NCBI GenBank assembly: GCA_013298415.1
Contig: JAAFHN010000051.1
Span: 1-10,729, forward strand
DNA: 10,729 nt
From: Comamonadaceae bacterium
Lineage (GTDB): Bacteria > Pseudomonadota > Gammaproteobacteria > Burkholderiales > Burkholderiaceae_C
Direction of reading: 5' to 3'
This document shows, piece after piece, positions 1 through 7,106 of the stretch; within the stretch, counting starts at the first letter, position 1, and every line of letters starts with the position of its first letter. A program made the translations under genes and the position numbers. The notes below the pieces were generated by a model, which saw only the letters and a list, made by a program, of their open reading frames with translations, was not told where the DNA came from and ran no database searches.

Positions 1-1156
1 CCGGCACGATGTCAGACAGCATCGGGGCACTCGGCAAGCGGCTGAGCAAATAAATGTCTCGCGGCAAAAAGCTCATGCTGAACACGCGCTCAATGGCAGG
101 CACGATCACATCAATGTTGTAGGCCACCAAGAGCCCAATCGCTAAGCCGCCGAAGGTGCCCAACACGCCCACCACCGAGCCTTGAACCATGAAAATTTTC
201 ATGATGCTCACGGGGCTTGCGCCGATGGTGCGCAGGATGGCGATGTCGGCGCGCTTATCTGTCACGCTCATCACAAGGGTGCTCACCAAATTGAACGCAG
301 CCACCGCCACGATGAGCGTGAGGATGATGAACATCATGCGCTTTTCAACCTGCACGGCCGCAAACCAAGTGCGGTTTTGCCGCGTCCAATCCCGCACGGT
401 GTGGCCTTCGGGCAAAGCGCGGGCCAAGTCTTGCGCTACTTCTCGGGCTTGGTGCAAATCGGCGAGCTTGAGGCGCACGCCGGTGGGGCCTTCGAGCCTA
501 AATATCCGCGCGACGTCACTTTGGTGCATCAGGGCAAAGTTCGCGTCGTATTCGAAGTGGCCGCTGTCAAAGGTGCCGATCACCTGCACCGCACGCATGC
601 GTGGCAGCATGCCCGCAGGCGTAGCCTGGCCGCTGGGGGCCATCAGCGTGAGCGTGTCGCCCCCACGCACGCCGATGTTGCGGGCTAAATCTGCGCCGAG
701 CACGATGCCAAACGCGCCCGGCGTGAGCTGCTTGGCGGCCTTGGCGGCTTGTTGGCCGATGTCGCTCACCTGCGCTTCTGTTGCGGGGTCGATGCCGCGC
801 AACACCACGCCTTTCACATCGTCGCCACGTACCAAGAGCGCTTGGCTTGTGATGAAAGTGGATGCGCCGCGCACCTGGGGGTGCTGCTTGGCTTTGGCAA
901 TCAGCGCTGCGGGATCAAGCAGCGCCTGGCCATCGCTGGAATACACCTCGATGTGGGACACGACGCCGAGCATGCGATCCCGCACCTCTTTTTGAAAGCC
1001 ATTCATCACCGAGAGCACGATCACGAGCGCGGCTACACCGAGACCGATGCCAATCATGGCAACTGCGCTGATGAAACTGATGAATCCGTTGCGCCGCGTG
1101 CTGCGGCCTGCGCGGGTGTAGCGCCAGCCCAATTCAAGTTCGTAGGGCAGCGGCAT
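1..1156 (-). CDS. lolC: LolC/LolE-type lipoprotein-releasing ABC permease, C-terminus cut by window edge
   Basis: This is the inner-membrane permease of the Lol system, which extracts outer-membrane lipoproteins from the inner membrane using the LolD ATPase and hands them to LolA. I translated the minus strand by hand and read 385 residues before the window edge. It opens MPLPYELELGWRYTRAG, then a first membrane segment (about 28-50) ending VLSVMNGFQKEVRDRML, a long periplasmic MacB-like domain containing VIGTFDSGHFEYDANFALMH, and membrane segments around RMMFIILTLIVAVAAFNL and GVLGTFGGLAIGLLVAYNI. The cytoplasmic loop DKRADIAILRTIGAS is the FtsX-type coupling signature expected to contact LolD. 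Family members are about 415 residues, so roughly 30, including the last membrane helix, are missing. The start is the only in-frame ATG; no clear ribosome site precedes it. Many betaproteobacteria have one LolC/E-like permease (LolF type), so lolC is the conventional name. lolD probably follows outside the window (inference). Confidence 0.95.
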   Translation of the reverse strand, partial: MPLPYELELGWRYTRAGRSTRRNGFISFISAVAMIGIGLGVAALVIVLSVMNGFQKEVRDRMLGVVSHIEVYSSDGQALLDPAALIAKAKQHPQVRGASTFITSQALLVRGDDVKGVVLRGIDPATEAQVSDIGQQAAKAAKQLTPGAFGIVLGADLARNIGVRGGDTLTLMAPSGQATPAGMLPRMRAVQVIGTFDSGHFEYDANFALMHQSDVARIFRLEGPTGVRLKLADLHQAREVAQDLARALPEGHTVRDWTRQNRTWFAAVQVEKRMMFIILTLIVAVAAFNLVSTLVMSVTDKRADIAILRTIGASPVSIMKIFMVQGSVVGVLGTFGGLAIGLLVAYNIDVIVPAIERVFSMSFLPRDIYLLSRLPSAPMLSDIVP

Positions 1157-1195
1157 AGAGGTAAGCAAACGTAGGCATAGGACAATCTTACGTCT
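1157..1195. promoter_or_regulatory. Divergent lolC / RpfE-like gene intergenic region
   Basis: The two divergent start codons are only 39 bases apart, so promoters for both genes must lie here or inside the opposing 5' ends. I see an AT-richer centre (around GGACAATCTTA) but no convincing -35/-10 pair and no strong Shine-Dalgarno for either gene. The call rests on gene arrangement, not on motifs. Confidence 0.3.
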
Positions 1196-2191
1196 ATGGA
1201 TTTCTCTGGCTCCGAACAAGTTGCAAGCACCCGCCTCATCACCCACGCCTGGCCTCAGCCCGGCGACGCCGCCGATGAGGCAGCGCGCGAGGCGTACCGA
1301 GAGGCAGCCTGGGCTTTCGTGCGACAGCTGCCCGGCCTGCAATCGGCACTCAAGCGCGCGAGCCTGAAGGCCACGCCGCAGCCGCGCAATGCGCTCAACA
1401 CCGCCGCCGAGCACGCATGGGTGCACGCAGCCCTGCCTGGCCATGCGTTTGCCGACGGCGCTCTGCCCTTGGCCGCGCTGGCAAGCCCCAACCCCTCTGT
1501 TCCGCAGGCCTGGCTGAGGTTTTGCCACTGGGATGTGGCAGCCGAAGGTGCGCGTTTGTTGCCCGTGGATTCACTATCTTTTTCGCAGCAACACATTGAA
1601 CAAACACTGGGACAGTGGGTCAATTTGGCATCAGAAGACGGCTTTTCGGTGCTGCAAAAGCATCCCCGCGAGCCCCTGTGCTGGCGCGTGGCGGCACCTT
1701 GGCTTGGCGATCTTGCGGTGGCCAGCTGGCAGCGCGTGGCGCAGCCCGGTGCGCATTTGGACGATTGGCTCGGGCCGCTGAACACCGATGCGATGAAGCG
1801 CCTGCGCAGGCTACAAAACGAGTTTCAGATGCTGATGTACACCGAGCCGCTCAACGATGCACGCATCGAAGCCGGCCTCTTGCCACTCAATTCCTTTTGG
1901 CTGCACGGCGCAGGCGCGGTGGCAACGCGCGCACAGCGCAAAAGCGTGGTGCACGACGACACCTTGGTTGGCGCAGCGCTCGGCAGCCTGCGCGACTGGC
2001 AAGCCGCTTGGCAGCGCATCGATGCCAGCTTGCCCGCGCACCTGGCCCAAGGCCAGCAAGTGCTGATTGGCGGCGAACTCGGCTGGCTCAGCCTGTCGCA
2101 AGGCCAGCGCGGTGCTTGGGATGGCTTAAAGCTTGCGATTTTTGGCAATTTCACCACTCCGTCCATGAATTTGTTACGTTCTTTGCTATGA
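1196..2191 (+). CDS. RpfE/COG4255-type conserved protein (often annotated phosphoglycerate mutase)
   Basis: A 331-residue soluble protein with no signal peptide or membrane segment. The part I recognise is residues 204-240, RLQNEFQMLMYTEPLNDAR followed by LLPLNSFWLHGAGA, the signature of a proteobacterial family variously annotated as phosphoglycerate mutase-related or RpfE; the C-terminal half resembles independent phosphoglycerate mutases. Catalytic phosphatase-type metal motifs are not evident, so enzymatic activity should not be assumed. As I recall, rpfE also adjoins recJ in the Xanthomonas rpf region, and the same linkage is seen here. The last four bases (ATGA, 2188-2191) are shared with the recJ start, so the two genes are almost certainly one transcript with coupled translation. 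The start is the first ATG of the frame, 39 bases from the divergent lolC start, with only a weak ribosome site. Family membership is confident, function is not. Confidence 0.8.
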   Translation: MDFSGSEQVASTRLITHAWPQPGDAADEAAREAYREAAWAFVRQLPGLQSALKRASLKATPQPRNALNTAAEHAWVHAALPGHAFADGALPLAALASPNPSVPQAWLRFCHWDVAAEGARLLPVDSLSFSQQHIEQTLGQWVNLASEDGFSVLQKHPREPLCWRVAAPWLGDLAVASWQRVAQPGAHLDDWLGPLNTDAMKRLRRLQNEFQMLMYTEPLNDARIEAGLLPLNSFWLHGAGAVATRAQRKSVVHDDTLVGAALGSLRDWQAAWQRIDASLPAHLAQGQQVLIGGELGWLSLSQGQRGAWDGLKLAIFGNFTTPSMNLLRSLL

Positions 2192-3918
2192 AATTTGAAA
2201 ACCGCGACGTGCCACCTCGCAGCGCGTGGGCGCTGGAACAAGCAGGCGTTGCGCCCACGCTGGCGCGCTTGCTGGCTGCGCGGGGCGTGCACACCGCGCA
2301 GGATCTGGACGAAGGCCTCGCGCATTTGCTGCGCCCGAGCGACATGCTGGGCATGGCGCCAGCCGCCAAGTTGCTGGCCGATTGCATCCAAGCGCAAAAA
2401 CGCCTGTGCATCGTGGCCGATTACGACTGCGACGGCGCAACTGCCTGCGCGGTTGGTCTGCGCGGCTTGCGCATGCTGGGCGCACAACACGTGAGCTACC
2501 TCGTGCCCAACCGCGTGGAAGACGGCTACGGCCTCACTGCACCGATTGCGGAGCGCGTGGCGCAAACGGGCGCGCAACTGCTCATCACGGTCGACAACGG
2601 CATCGCCAGCATCGAAGGCACAGCCCGAGCCCGCGCGCTCGGCTTGCAAACGCTCATCACCGATCACCACTTGCCTGCCATGCCGTTGGCCGACGGCACG
2701 GTGCCGCTGCCTGATGCCGATGCCCTGGTGAACCCGAATCAGCCCGGTTGCACGTTTGAGAGCAAAAGCATGGCGGGCGTGGGCGTGATGTTCTATGTGC
2801 TGCTGGCCACCCGAGCTGAGCTGCGCACGCGGGGCGCGTTTGATGCGGCGAGCCAGCCCAAGCTGGATGCGCTTTTGCCGCTGGTTGCACTCGGCACGGT
2901 GGCCGATGTGGTGAAGCTCGATGCCAACAACCGAAGGCTGGTGGCGCAAGGCTTGCAACGCATCCGCCGCCAGCAAGCGCCCATTGGCATTTTGGCGCTG
3001 ATGCAGGCCGCTGGCCGCCAGCCGCACAAGGCCAGCACCTTCGATTTCGGCTTTGCCCTCGGCCCGCGCATCAACGCCGCCGGCCGCATGAGCGACATGC
3101 GGCTTGGCATCGAGTGCCTCAGCACCGACGACACAGAAACGGCCCAGACGCTTGCCCAGCAGCTCGATGCGATCAACCGCGAGCGCCGTGAGGTGGAAGC
3201 AGCGATGCGCGCCCAAGCCGAAGAAGCCGCCGCAGCGCTGTTTGACGAAGCCGATGAGCCGCCTGCCGCGATCACCGTGTTTGACGAGAGCTTTCACGAA
3301 GGCATCGTGGGCATCGTGGCAGGCCGGTTGAAAGACCGCTTGCATCGGCCCACTTTTGTGTTCGCGCCAAGTGCGGCAGCGGGCCAAGAAGAGGTGTGCA
3401 AAGGCTCAGGCCGCAGCATCGCAGGCTTTCACTTGCGCGATGCCCTCGATTTGCTCGCCAAACGCCACCCCGGCGTGCTGATGCGCTTTGGCGGGCACGC
3501 GATGGCGGCGGGCTGCACCGTTCACATCGACGCGATTGCAGAGTTTGAAGCAGCATTCGAGCAAATCGCAGCCGAATGGCTGGATGCCGCCACCTTGCAG
3601 CGCAAGCTGCTCACCGATGGAAAACTCTCCGCGCTGGACCGCCAACTCAGCACCGCCGACGCACTCAGCACCCAAGTCTGGGGCAATGGCTTTGAAGCGC
3701 CCGTGTTTGCAGATGATTTCGAGGTGGCTTCCCAACGCCTGCTCGCCGAAAAACACCTGGGCTTGAAGCTCCGCCAAGGCGAACAACTCCTGGACGCCGT
3801 CTGGTTCGGCCGCACCGAGCCCCTGCCTCCCACTGCGCGGCTTGCCTACCGTCTAGAAGCCGATGAATGGCAAGGCAGGCGGAGTTTGAAGCTGCACATC
3901 GTGGCGATGTCGACTTAA
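2188..3918 (+). CDS. recJ: Single-stranded-DNA-specific 5'-3' exonuclease RecJ
   Basis: RecJ degrades single-stranded DNA 5' to 3' in RecF-pathway recombination, mismatch repair and base excision repair. The 576-residue product matches the usual length (about 565-580). The DHH catalytic core is complete: motif I DYDCDG (D78, D80, D82), TVDNG (D136), TDHH (D159, H160, H161) and GTVADVV (D240), which together bind the two catalytic metals. The DHHA1 part shows GSGRS (406-410) and GGHAMAAG (435-442), followed by the OB-fold and C-terminal region ending at residue 576. The start chosen is the ATG inside the ATGA overlap with the upstream gene. The frame stays open upstream to 1615, but that stretch lies over the RpfE-like gene in another frame and does not look like RecJ. 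No Shine-Dalgarno is visible, consistent with translational coupling. No clear terminator follows the stop. Confidence 0.97.
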   Translation: MKFENRDVPPRSAWALEQAGVAPTLARLLAARGVHTAQDLDEGLAHLLRPSDMLGMAPAAKLLADCIQAQKRLCIVADYDCDGATACAVGLRGLRMLGAQHVSYLVPNRVEDGYGLTAPIAERVAQTGAQLLITVDNGIASIEGTARARALGLQTLITDHHLPAMPLADGTVPLPDADALVNPNQPGCTFESKSMAGVGVMFYVLLATRAELRTRGAFDAASQPKLDALLPLVALGTVADVVKLDANNRRLVAQGLQRIRRQQAPIGILALMQAAGRQPHKASTFDFGFALGPRINAAGRMSDMRLGIECLSTDDTETAQTLAQQLDAINRERREVEAAMRAQAEEAAAALFDEADEPPAAITVFDESFHEGIVGIVAGRLKDRLHRPTFVFAPSAAAGQEEVCKGSGRSIAGFHLRDALDLLAKRHPGVLMRFGGHAMAAGCTVHIDAIAEFEAAFEQIAAEWLDAATLQRKLLTDGKLSALDRQLSTADALSTQVWGNGFEAPVFADDFEVASQRLLAEKHLGLKLRQGEQLLDAVWFGRTEPLPPTARLAYRLEADEWQGRRSLKLHIVAMST

Positions 3919-3980
3919 GCACAATACGGTTTTTGTCCCTCCAGCCTGAGCTCACGTCTTCCAACACCCGAAAGCACATC

Positions 3981-4547
3981 ATGGGCGTTCCACTTCTGAA
4001 ACCGCGAATGACGAATGAGGAATTCACGGAGTGGGAGCATTTGCAGGAAGAAAAATACGAGATGTACAACGGCGAGGTCTACCAAGTCTACGCCATGGGC
4101 GGCGCCCGACGGGAGCACAACGCGACCGCTGGCAACGTGTATGCGCTGCTCAAAACCCACTTGCGCCAAACCCCATGCCGCGCCTACATCGCTGACATGA
4201 AGGTGCATGTCAAAGCAACTGGTGACCACTTCTACCCCGATGTAGTCGTGAGCTGTGAACCAGAGGCCCTGAAAGCCGAGATGCAGCTCACCGAGCCGAG
4301 AGTCATTGTGGAAGTGCTTTCACCCAGTACCGCGCAAATGGATCGCGGCGAAAAATTTGCGAGCTATCGACAAATCTTGAGCCTTCGCGAATACGCGCTC
4401 ATCGACCCTCACCGCAAAACCATCGAGATCTACCGCCACCAGCCCAACGGCGATTGGCTGCTGGCCGTCAACGATGCCCAGCGCGGTTTGGTGCTGAATT
4501 CGCTAGAGTTCGCAGCTGGGGTCGATGCGGTGTTTGAAGATGTTTGA
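3981..4547 (+). CDS. Uma2-family PD-(D/E)XK nuclease-like protein
   Basis: A 188-residue protein of the Uma2 (DUF820) family, whose members have the restriction-endonuclease fold and occur as scattered solitary genes in many bacteria; cellular role and substrate are not established. Recognisable parts are an N-terminal EEKYEMYNGEVY (23-34), the acidic strand FYPDVVV with D87, the strand VIVEVLSPST with E111, the helix EKFASYRQI (124-132) and the strand EYALIDPHRKTIEIY (137-151). D87 and the E-V-L motif are the expected metal-binding positions. The ATG at 3981 gives the usual family length; the frame is open upstream to 3867, but that would overlap the end of recJ and add unrelated residues. 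It lies 62 bases after recJ with no visible terminator, so some readthrough is possible. I see no partner toxin, antitoxin or methylase. The stop lies inside a 10-bp tandem repeat. Confidence 0.88.
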   Translation: MGVPLLKPRMTNEEFTEWEHLQEEKYEMYNGEVYQVYAMGGARREHNATAGNVYALLKTHLRQTPCRAYIADMKVHVKATGDHFYPDVVVSCEPEALKAEMQLTEPRVIVEVLSPSTAQMDRGEKFASYRQILSLREYALIDPHRKTIEIYRHQPNGDWLLAVNDAQRGLVLNSLEFAAGVDAVFEDV

Positions 4548-4560
4548 AGATGTTTGAGGA
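4531..4560 (+). repeat. Three tandem copies of a 10-bp unit across the Uma2 stop codon
   Basis: TGTTTGAAGA occurs twice exactly, followed by TGTTTGAGGA with one difference (29 of 30 positions periodic). The first unit and most of the second encode the last residues and the stop of the Uma2-family gene; the third is untranslated. The TGA lies within unit two and would be recreated by unit three, so loss or gain of a unit would leave the protein unchanged as long as two units remain. Confidence 0.9.
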
Positions 4561-4948
4561 TGCGCGCAGCCGAGCAGGCTAGCCCTCAAGGAGCGCACCC
4601 CTGATGCGTCGAAGGGACCCCGCTGATGTCTTTTTTTGAGCCCCCATAGCGCTGCTCTTTGCCAAGGGCCCTGCAAACGAGGAATTTCGAAACCTCTGGG
4701 CACTCCGCAAAAAGTATGGCGACACCACCCAGGTGCCAGGACACTATCTTGACGGATCACAACCCACCAAAAGCGAAAGCAGGTTTTTTGCCTGCATTCG
4801 ATACCATCGAACAGGCTCCTCTTGCTTAGACGGATCGAACGCGACACCGGCTAAAGTAGCGCCGCGAGAAGATCATCAGCCGAAGCCGCGAGGCGCCAGA
4901 CTCCAGCCGCCAGCCGCCAATTTCACTCACTGCGACCCAGAGCCCTTT
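4561..4948. other. Gene-poor stretch between the Uma2 and acyltransferase genes
   Basis: About 390 bases without a gene I recognise. It holds a T7 run at 4628-4634, a short imperfect hairpin at 4779-4795 (GCAGG, seven-base loop, CCTGC), and short open frames on both strands, none with a ribosome site or known motif. The second half (4733 onward) is in frame with the acyltransferase and could be its unusual N-terminus or simply leader. Promoter elements for the acyltransferase should be here, but I cannot identify a convincing pair. Confidence 0.4.
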
Positions 4949-6124
4949 TTGAGCCTGCAAGAACCTCACCGATCCACGCCATTGGGGCACGCACAACATT
5001 GGCCAGGCATCGACGTGCTGCGCGGCATCGCCGCTTGCCTGGTGCTGGCTTATCACGTTGTAGAAAATTCCGCCTGGAAAAATTTTCCGCTCGACAACCC
5101 CTTTGCGCTCTTGGTGAGGATGGGTTGGGTGGGGGTGGACTTGTTTTTGGTGATTTCTGGCTTCGTGATCGGGCGCGCGGCCATGATGGCTGCTGAGGAA
5201 CCACACCCGGGCTGGCGCAGGCATTTCATGGAGCGGCGGCTGCGGCGAATCGCGCCGCTGTATTTCCTCACTTGCCTGGTCTGCCTGCTCTTGATCAACC
5301 AGGCTGTCGTGAACCACGGCTGGCGCATCGCGTTCCTGAACATCTGCTCGCACCTGGGCTTCATTCACAACCTGAATCCCTACACGATGAGCAGCATCAA
5401 TGGACCAAATTGGTCTGTGGCGCTGGAAATGCAGTTCTACCTGCTGGCGATCGTGTGTGCGCCGTGGCTGCGCAAACGCCAGGCCCTGCTCGGGTTGGGC
5501 CTCGCCGTGTGCTGCGCTTGGATCTGGCGATACCTCGGTACGCTGATCCACCTGCCCGGCGCAGCGAATCCGCATTTCCAATTTCACTGGGGCTCGCAGT
5601 TGGTAGGTACTTTGGATCAGTTTGCCTGCGGCATCGTGGTCGCGTGGGTCAGCCTGCACAGCGGCCTGCGGCCTGGTTGGAGACTTTTCGCGGCGCTCGC
5701 CGCTGCAGCGCTGCTGGTCTTGTGGGGAACGTGGACGGTGTTTTGGCTGAACTCGGTTTTTTGGAACAGCACGGCCATGATCGTGTGGTGGCGCAGCCCG
5801 CTGTCCGTCGGCTTCGCCTTGCTGATCGCAGCCATTGTGTACAGCCCGGTATCGCTGCCCAAGATTGCTCGGCCGTTCAGCTATTTGGGGCAAATTTCCT
5901 ATGGCCTCTACTTGTGGCACCTCTTGTGCGTGATGCTTTTGCTCAAGCTCACCGAGCTGAGAGACTGGAGCCTCATGGCCGCCACATTCGGCAGCGCGGC
6001 AGCGCTGGCCGCAGTCAGTTGGCATTTCCTAGAGAAACCCATCATCAAGAGCACAGAGCCCACCTACTGGAGCAGGGTTGCGCACAAGCTGCCCTTCTTC
6101 CATCGCTGGCGTTCTTGGAGCTGA
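4733..6124 (+). CDS. OafA/YrhL-type membrane acyltransferase (acyltransferase family 3), start uncertain
   Basis: An integral inner-membrane protein of acyltransferase family 3, which typically O-acetylates surface glycans such as O-antigen or exopolysaccharide; the substrate here is unknown. With numbering from 4733, the conserved domain begins near residue 90 with PGIDVLRGIAACLVLAYHV (R97, H108 are the family's conserved Arg and His), then WVGVDLFLVISGFVIGRA (132-149), RRLRRIAPLYFL (168-179), the typical GPNWSVALEMQFYL (224-237), several hydrophobic helices, LGQISYGLYLWH (385-396) and the closing SWHFLEKP (429-436). The listed start is a GTG with no ribosome site, and the first 85 or so residues are non-hydrophobic with no family resemblance. 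A TTG at 4949 (391-residue protein) or 4982 fits the domain better but also lacks a ribosome site. No ATG is available in frame. It converges on the minus-strand genes, 57 bases from the next stop. Confidence 0.85.
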   Translation: MPGHYLDGSQPTKSESRFFACIRYHRTGSSCLDGSNATPAKVAPREDHQPKPRGARLQPPAANFTHCDPEPFLSLQEPHRSTPLGHAQHWPGIDVLRGIAACLVLAYHVVENSAWKNFPLDNPFALLVRMGWVGVDLFLVISGFVIGRAAMMAAEEPHPGWRRHFMERRLRRIAPLYFLTCLVCLLLINQAVVNHGWRIAFLNICSHLGFIHNLNPYTMSSINGPNWSVALEMQFYLLAIVCAPWLRKRQALLGLGLAVCCAWIWRYLGTLIHLPGAANPHFQFHWGSQLVGTLDQFACGIVVAWVSLHSGLRPGWRLFAALAAAALLVLWGTWTVFWLNSVFWNSTAMIVWWRSPLSVGFALLIAAIVYSPVSLPKIARPFSYLGQISYGLYLWHLLCVMLLLKLTELRDWSLMAATFGSAAALAAVSWHFLEKPIIKSTEPTYWSRVAHKLPFFHRWRSWS

Positions 6125-6181
6125 TCAGCATTTTCCCTTGTGCTCAACGCAAAGCGCCAAAAGGGAGCGTCCAGCCCGCCG

Positions 6182-6469
6182 CTACCGCGTGTAGCCCTCG
6201 CAGGCCCCTGCATTGGGCTTGCCTTTGCATTCGCGCAGCAGGCGGCGCTCGCGTTGGGTTTTGGTTTCGCTGCTGCCTTCGTAGAAAGTGGCGGTGGTGG
6301 GCTTTTCTTTCTTGGCCTTCTTTTCTTTTTTCGGCTTCTTGGGTTTTTCGGACTTGTGCTCACTCGCTTGGGCTGGCGTGGAGGTGAGCGTGAAGCTCAC
6401 CGCGCCCAGGCTGAGGGCAAGCGCCAAGGCCAGCGCACCGGGCAGGATACGAAAAAGTTTGAATTGCAT
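6182..6469 (-). CDS. Small secreted lysine-rich protein of unknown function
   Basis: A 95-residue protein I do not recognise. The N-terminus is a textbook Sec signal peptide: MQFKLFR, a leucine/alanine core (about 9-24) and a probable signal peptidase I cleavage after AQA near residue 35. The mature part has a strongly basic lysine/proline/glutamate tract (about 38-57), then TATFYEGSS and a C-terminal segment ending RECKGKPNAGACEGYTR with two cysteines, C81 and C90, which could form a disulfide in the periplasm. The ATG at 6469 is preferred over one at 6520 because of a good Shine-Dalgarno and because the signal peptide starts there. It is the last gene of a same-strand trio, 47 bases after the DUF697-like gene. 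The basic tract suggests contact with acidic polymers such as LPS or nucleic acid, which is speculation. Confidence 0.75.
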   Translation of the reverse strand: MQFKLFRILPGALALALALSLGAVSFTLTSTPAQASEHKSEKPKKPKKEKKAKKEKPTTATFYEGSSETKTQRERRLLRECKGKPNAGACEGYTR

Positions 6470-6473
6470 GATT

Positions 6474-6480
6474 CCTCTCC
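6474..6480 (-). promoter_or_regulatory. Shine-Dalgarno of the small secreted protein gene
   Basis: On the minus strand GGAGAGG lies four bases before the ATG at 6469, with the GGAG core seven bases upstream of the ATG. It decides the start of the secreted protein and is among the clearest ribosome sites in the window. Confidence 0.7.
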
Positions 6481-6516
6481 GTTGAAAACTATCTTGCACT
6501 CTACTCAGAAGCGCGA

Positions 6517-7071
6517 TCACGGCCCAAAGCTGAGCAACAAGCGCTGCCTCACGCGCATGCAGTCTTGAATGTGCTTTTTGCAGACTTGCTGCATGGCCAC
6601 ATAAGCCAAACCTGCACTCACGGCTTGCCCTGCGATGGGCACGTATTTGGTGGCTTGCTTGGCGGTGATTTTGATACCGACGAGCTTCAATGCGTGGAAC
6701 ACCAGCGTTTTGGTGATGAGCTGGCCAATCAGTTGGTTGCCCACCAAGCCGATCGTTTTGTAGGCGGTTAGGCGCTTTTCGGGCTGGAGCGCGGCGATGT
6801 CTTCAGCGCTCAACCCAAACTCCGCGTTGATGCGGGCCAACAGCTTGCTCAGCAGCGCCACGTCGGCCACGATGTCAAGCCCCGGAATGGGCACGGCTGA
6901 GACGCTGGCAGCAAGCAAAGCCCGCTGGGTCACGAGTTTTTGGCAGCGCGCCGCAACGGCCGAGAGCGCTGCGTCGGGCGCCTTGAGCGCAGACTCGGGC
7001 TTTGCCGAGGCGCGCTTAAAGAGCCGATCCGCCGCGCGTTGGCCCAGGCTTGATGCGAATTGCAGGGCCAT
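6517..7071 (-). CDS. DUF697/EcsC-like membrane-associated protein of unknown function
   Basis: A 184-residue protein. Residues 55-80 read ASVSAVPIPGLDIVADVALL, and later TIGLVGNQLIGQL (106-118) and TKYVPIAGQAVSAGLAYVAM (141-160). Paired glycine-rich hydrophobic stretches with a V-P-I-P-G-L-D turn and a second K-Y-V-P-I-A-G turn are typical of DUF697- and EcsC-like proteins, which insert into or lie on the inner membrane. The assignment is from pattern only. The C-terminus QQVCKKHIQDCMRVRQRLLL is basic, with two cysteines. The ATG at 7071 was chosen because the frame upstream of it lies over the GlsB-like gene and reads as low-quality arginine-rich sequence; the ribosome site (GAAAG) is weak. 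It follows the GlsB-like gene by 35 bases and precedes the secreted protein by 47, so one transcript is likely. Confidence 0.75.
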   Translation of the reverse strand: MALQFASSLGQRAADRLFKRASAKPESALKAPDAALSAVAARCQKLVTQRALLAASVSAVPIPGLDIVADVALLSKLLARINAEFGLSAEDIAALQPEKRLTAYKTIGLVGNQLIGQLITKTLVFHALKLVGIKITAKQATKYVPIAGQAVSAGLAYVAMQQVCKKHIQDCMRVRQRLLLSFGP

Positions 7072-7106
7072 GCGCGCGGCTTTCAAATGAGCGGCTTGCG
7101 AGCGGC

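Noticed and set aside
1615..2187. Open upstream extension of the recJ frame
   Set aside because: It overlaps the RpfE-like gene in another frame and reads as Arg/Ala-rich noise; RecJ homology begins at the ATG at 2188 and gives the normal family length.
1825..3387. 520-residue open frame antisense to the RpfE-like gene and recJ
   Set aside because: It is antisense to two well-supported genes, has a His/Gln/Arg-rich composition typical of reverse-strand shadows in GC-rich DNA, and shows no recognisable motif.
4565..4634. Possible terminator after the Uma2 gene: short GCGCA/TGCGT stem and T7 run
   Set aside because: The stem is weak (five pairs with a wobble) and about 20 bases from the T-run, so it does not form an intrinsic terminator.
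4779..4795. GCAGG-TTTTTTG-CCTGC hairpin
   Set aside because: The stem has only five pairs and the T-run is in the loop instead of after the stem, so terminator function is unlikely.
4826..6025. 399-residue minus-strand frame opposite the acyltransferase (also 5272-6387 on plus, out of frame)
   Set aside because: Both lack motifs and have shadow-like Arg/Pro/Gln-rich composition, while the acyltransferase frame carries many conserved family motifs.
6134..6166. TCCCTT/AAGGGA inverted pair between the convergent acyltransferase and secreted-protein genes
   Set aside because: Six pairs around a 21-base loop with no adjacent T-run is too weak to call a terminator, though the convergent position would suit one.
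6140..6568. Plus-strand Leu/Gly/Phe-rich frame that looks membrane-like
   Set aside because: It is the complement of the lysine-rich secreted protein gene: AAG/AAA lysine codons read as CTT/TTT on the other strand. The minus-strand gene has a ribosome site and signal peptide.
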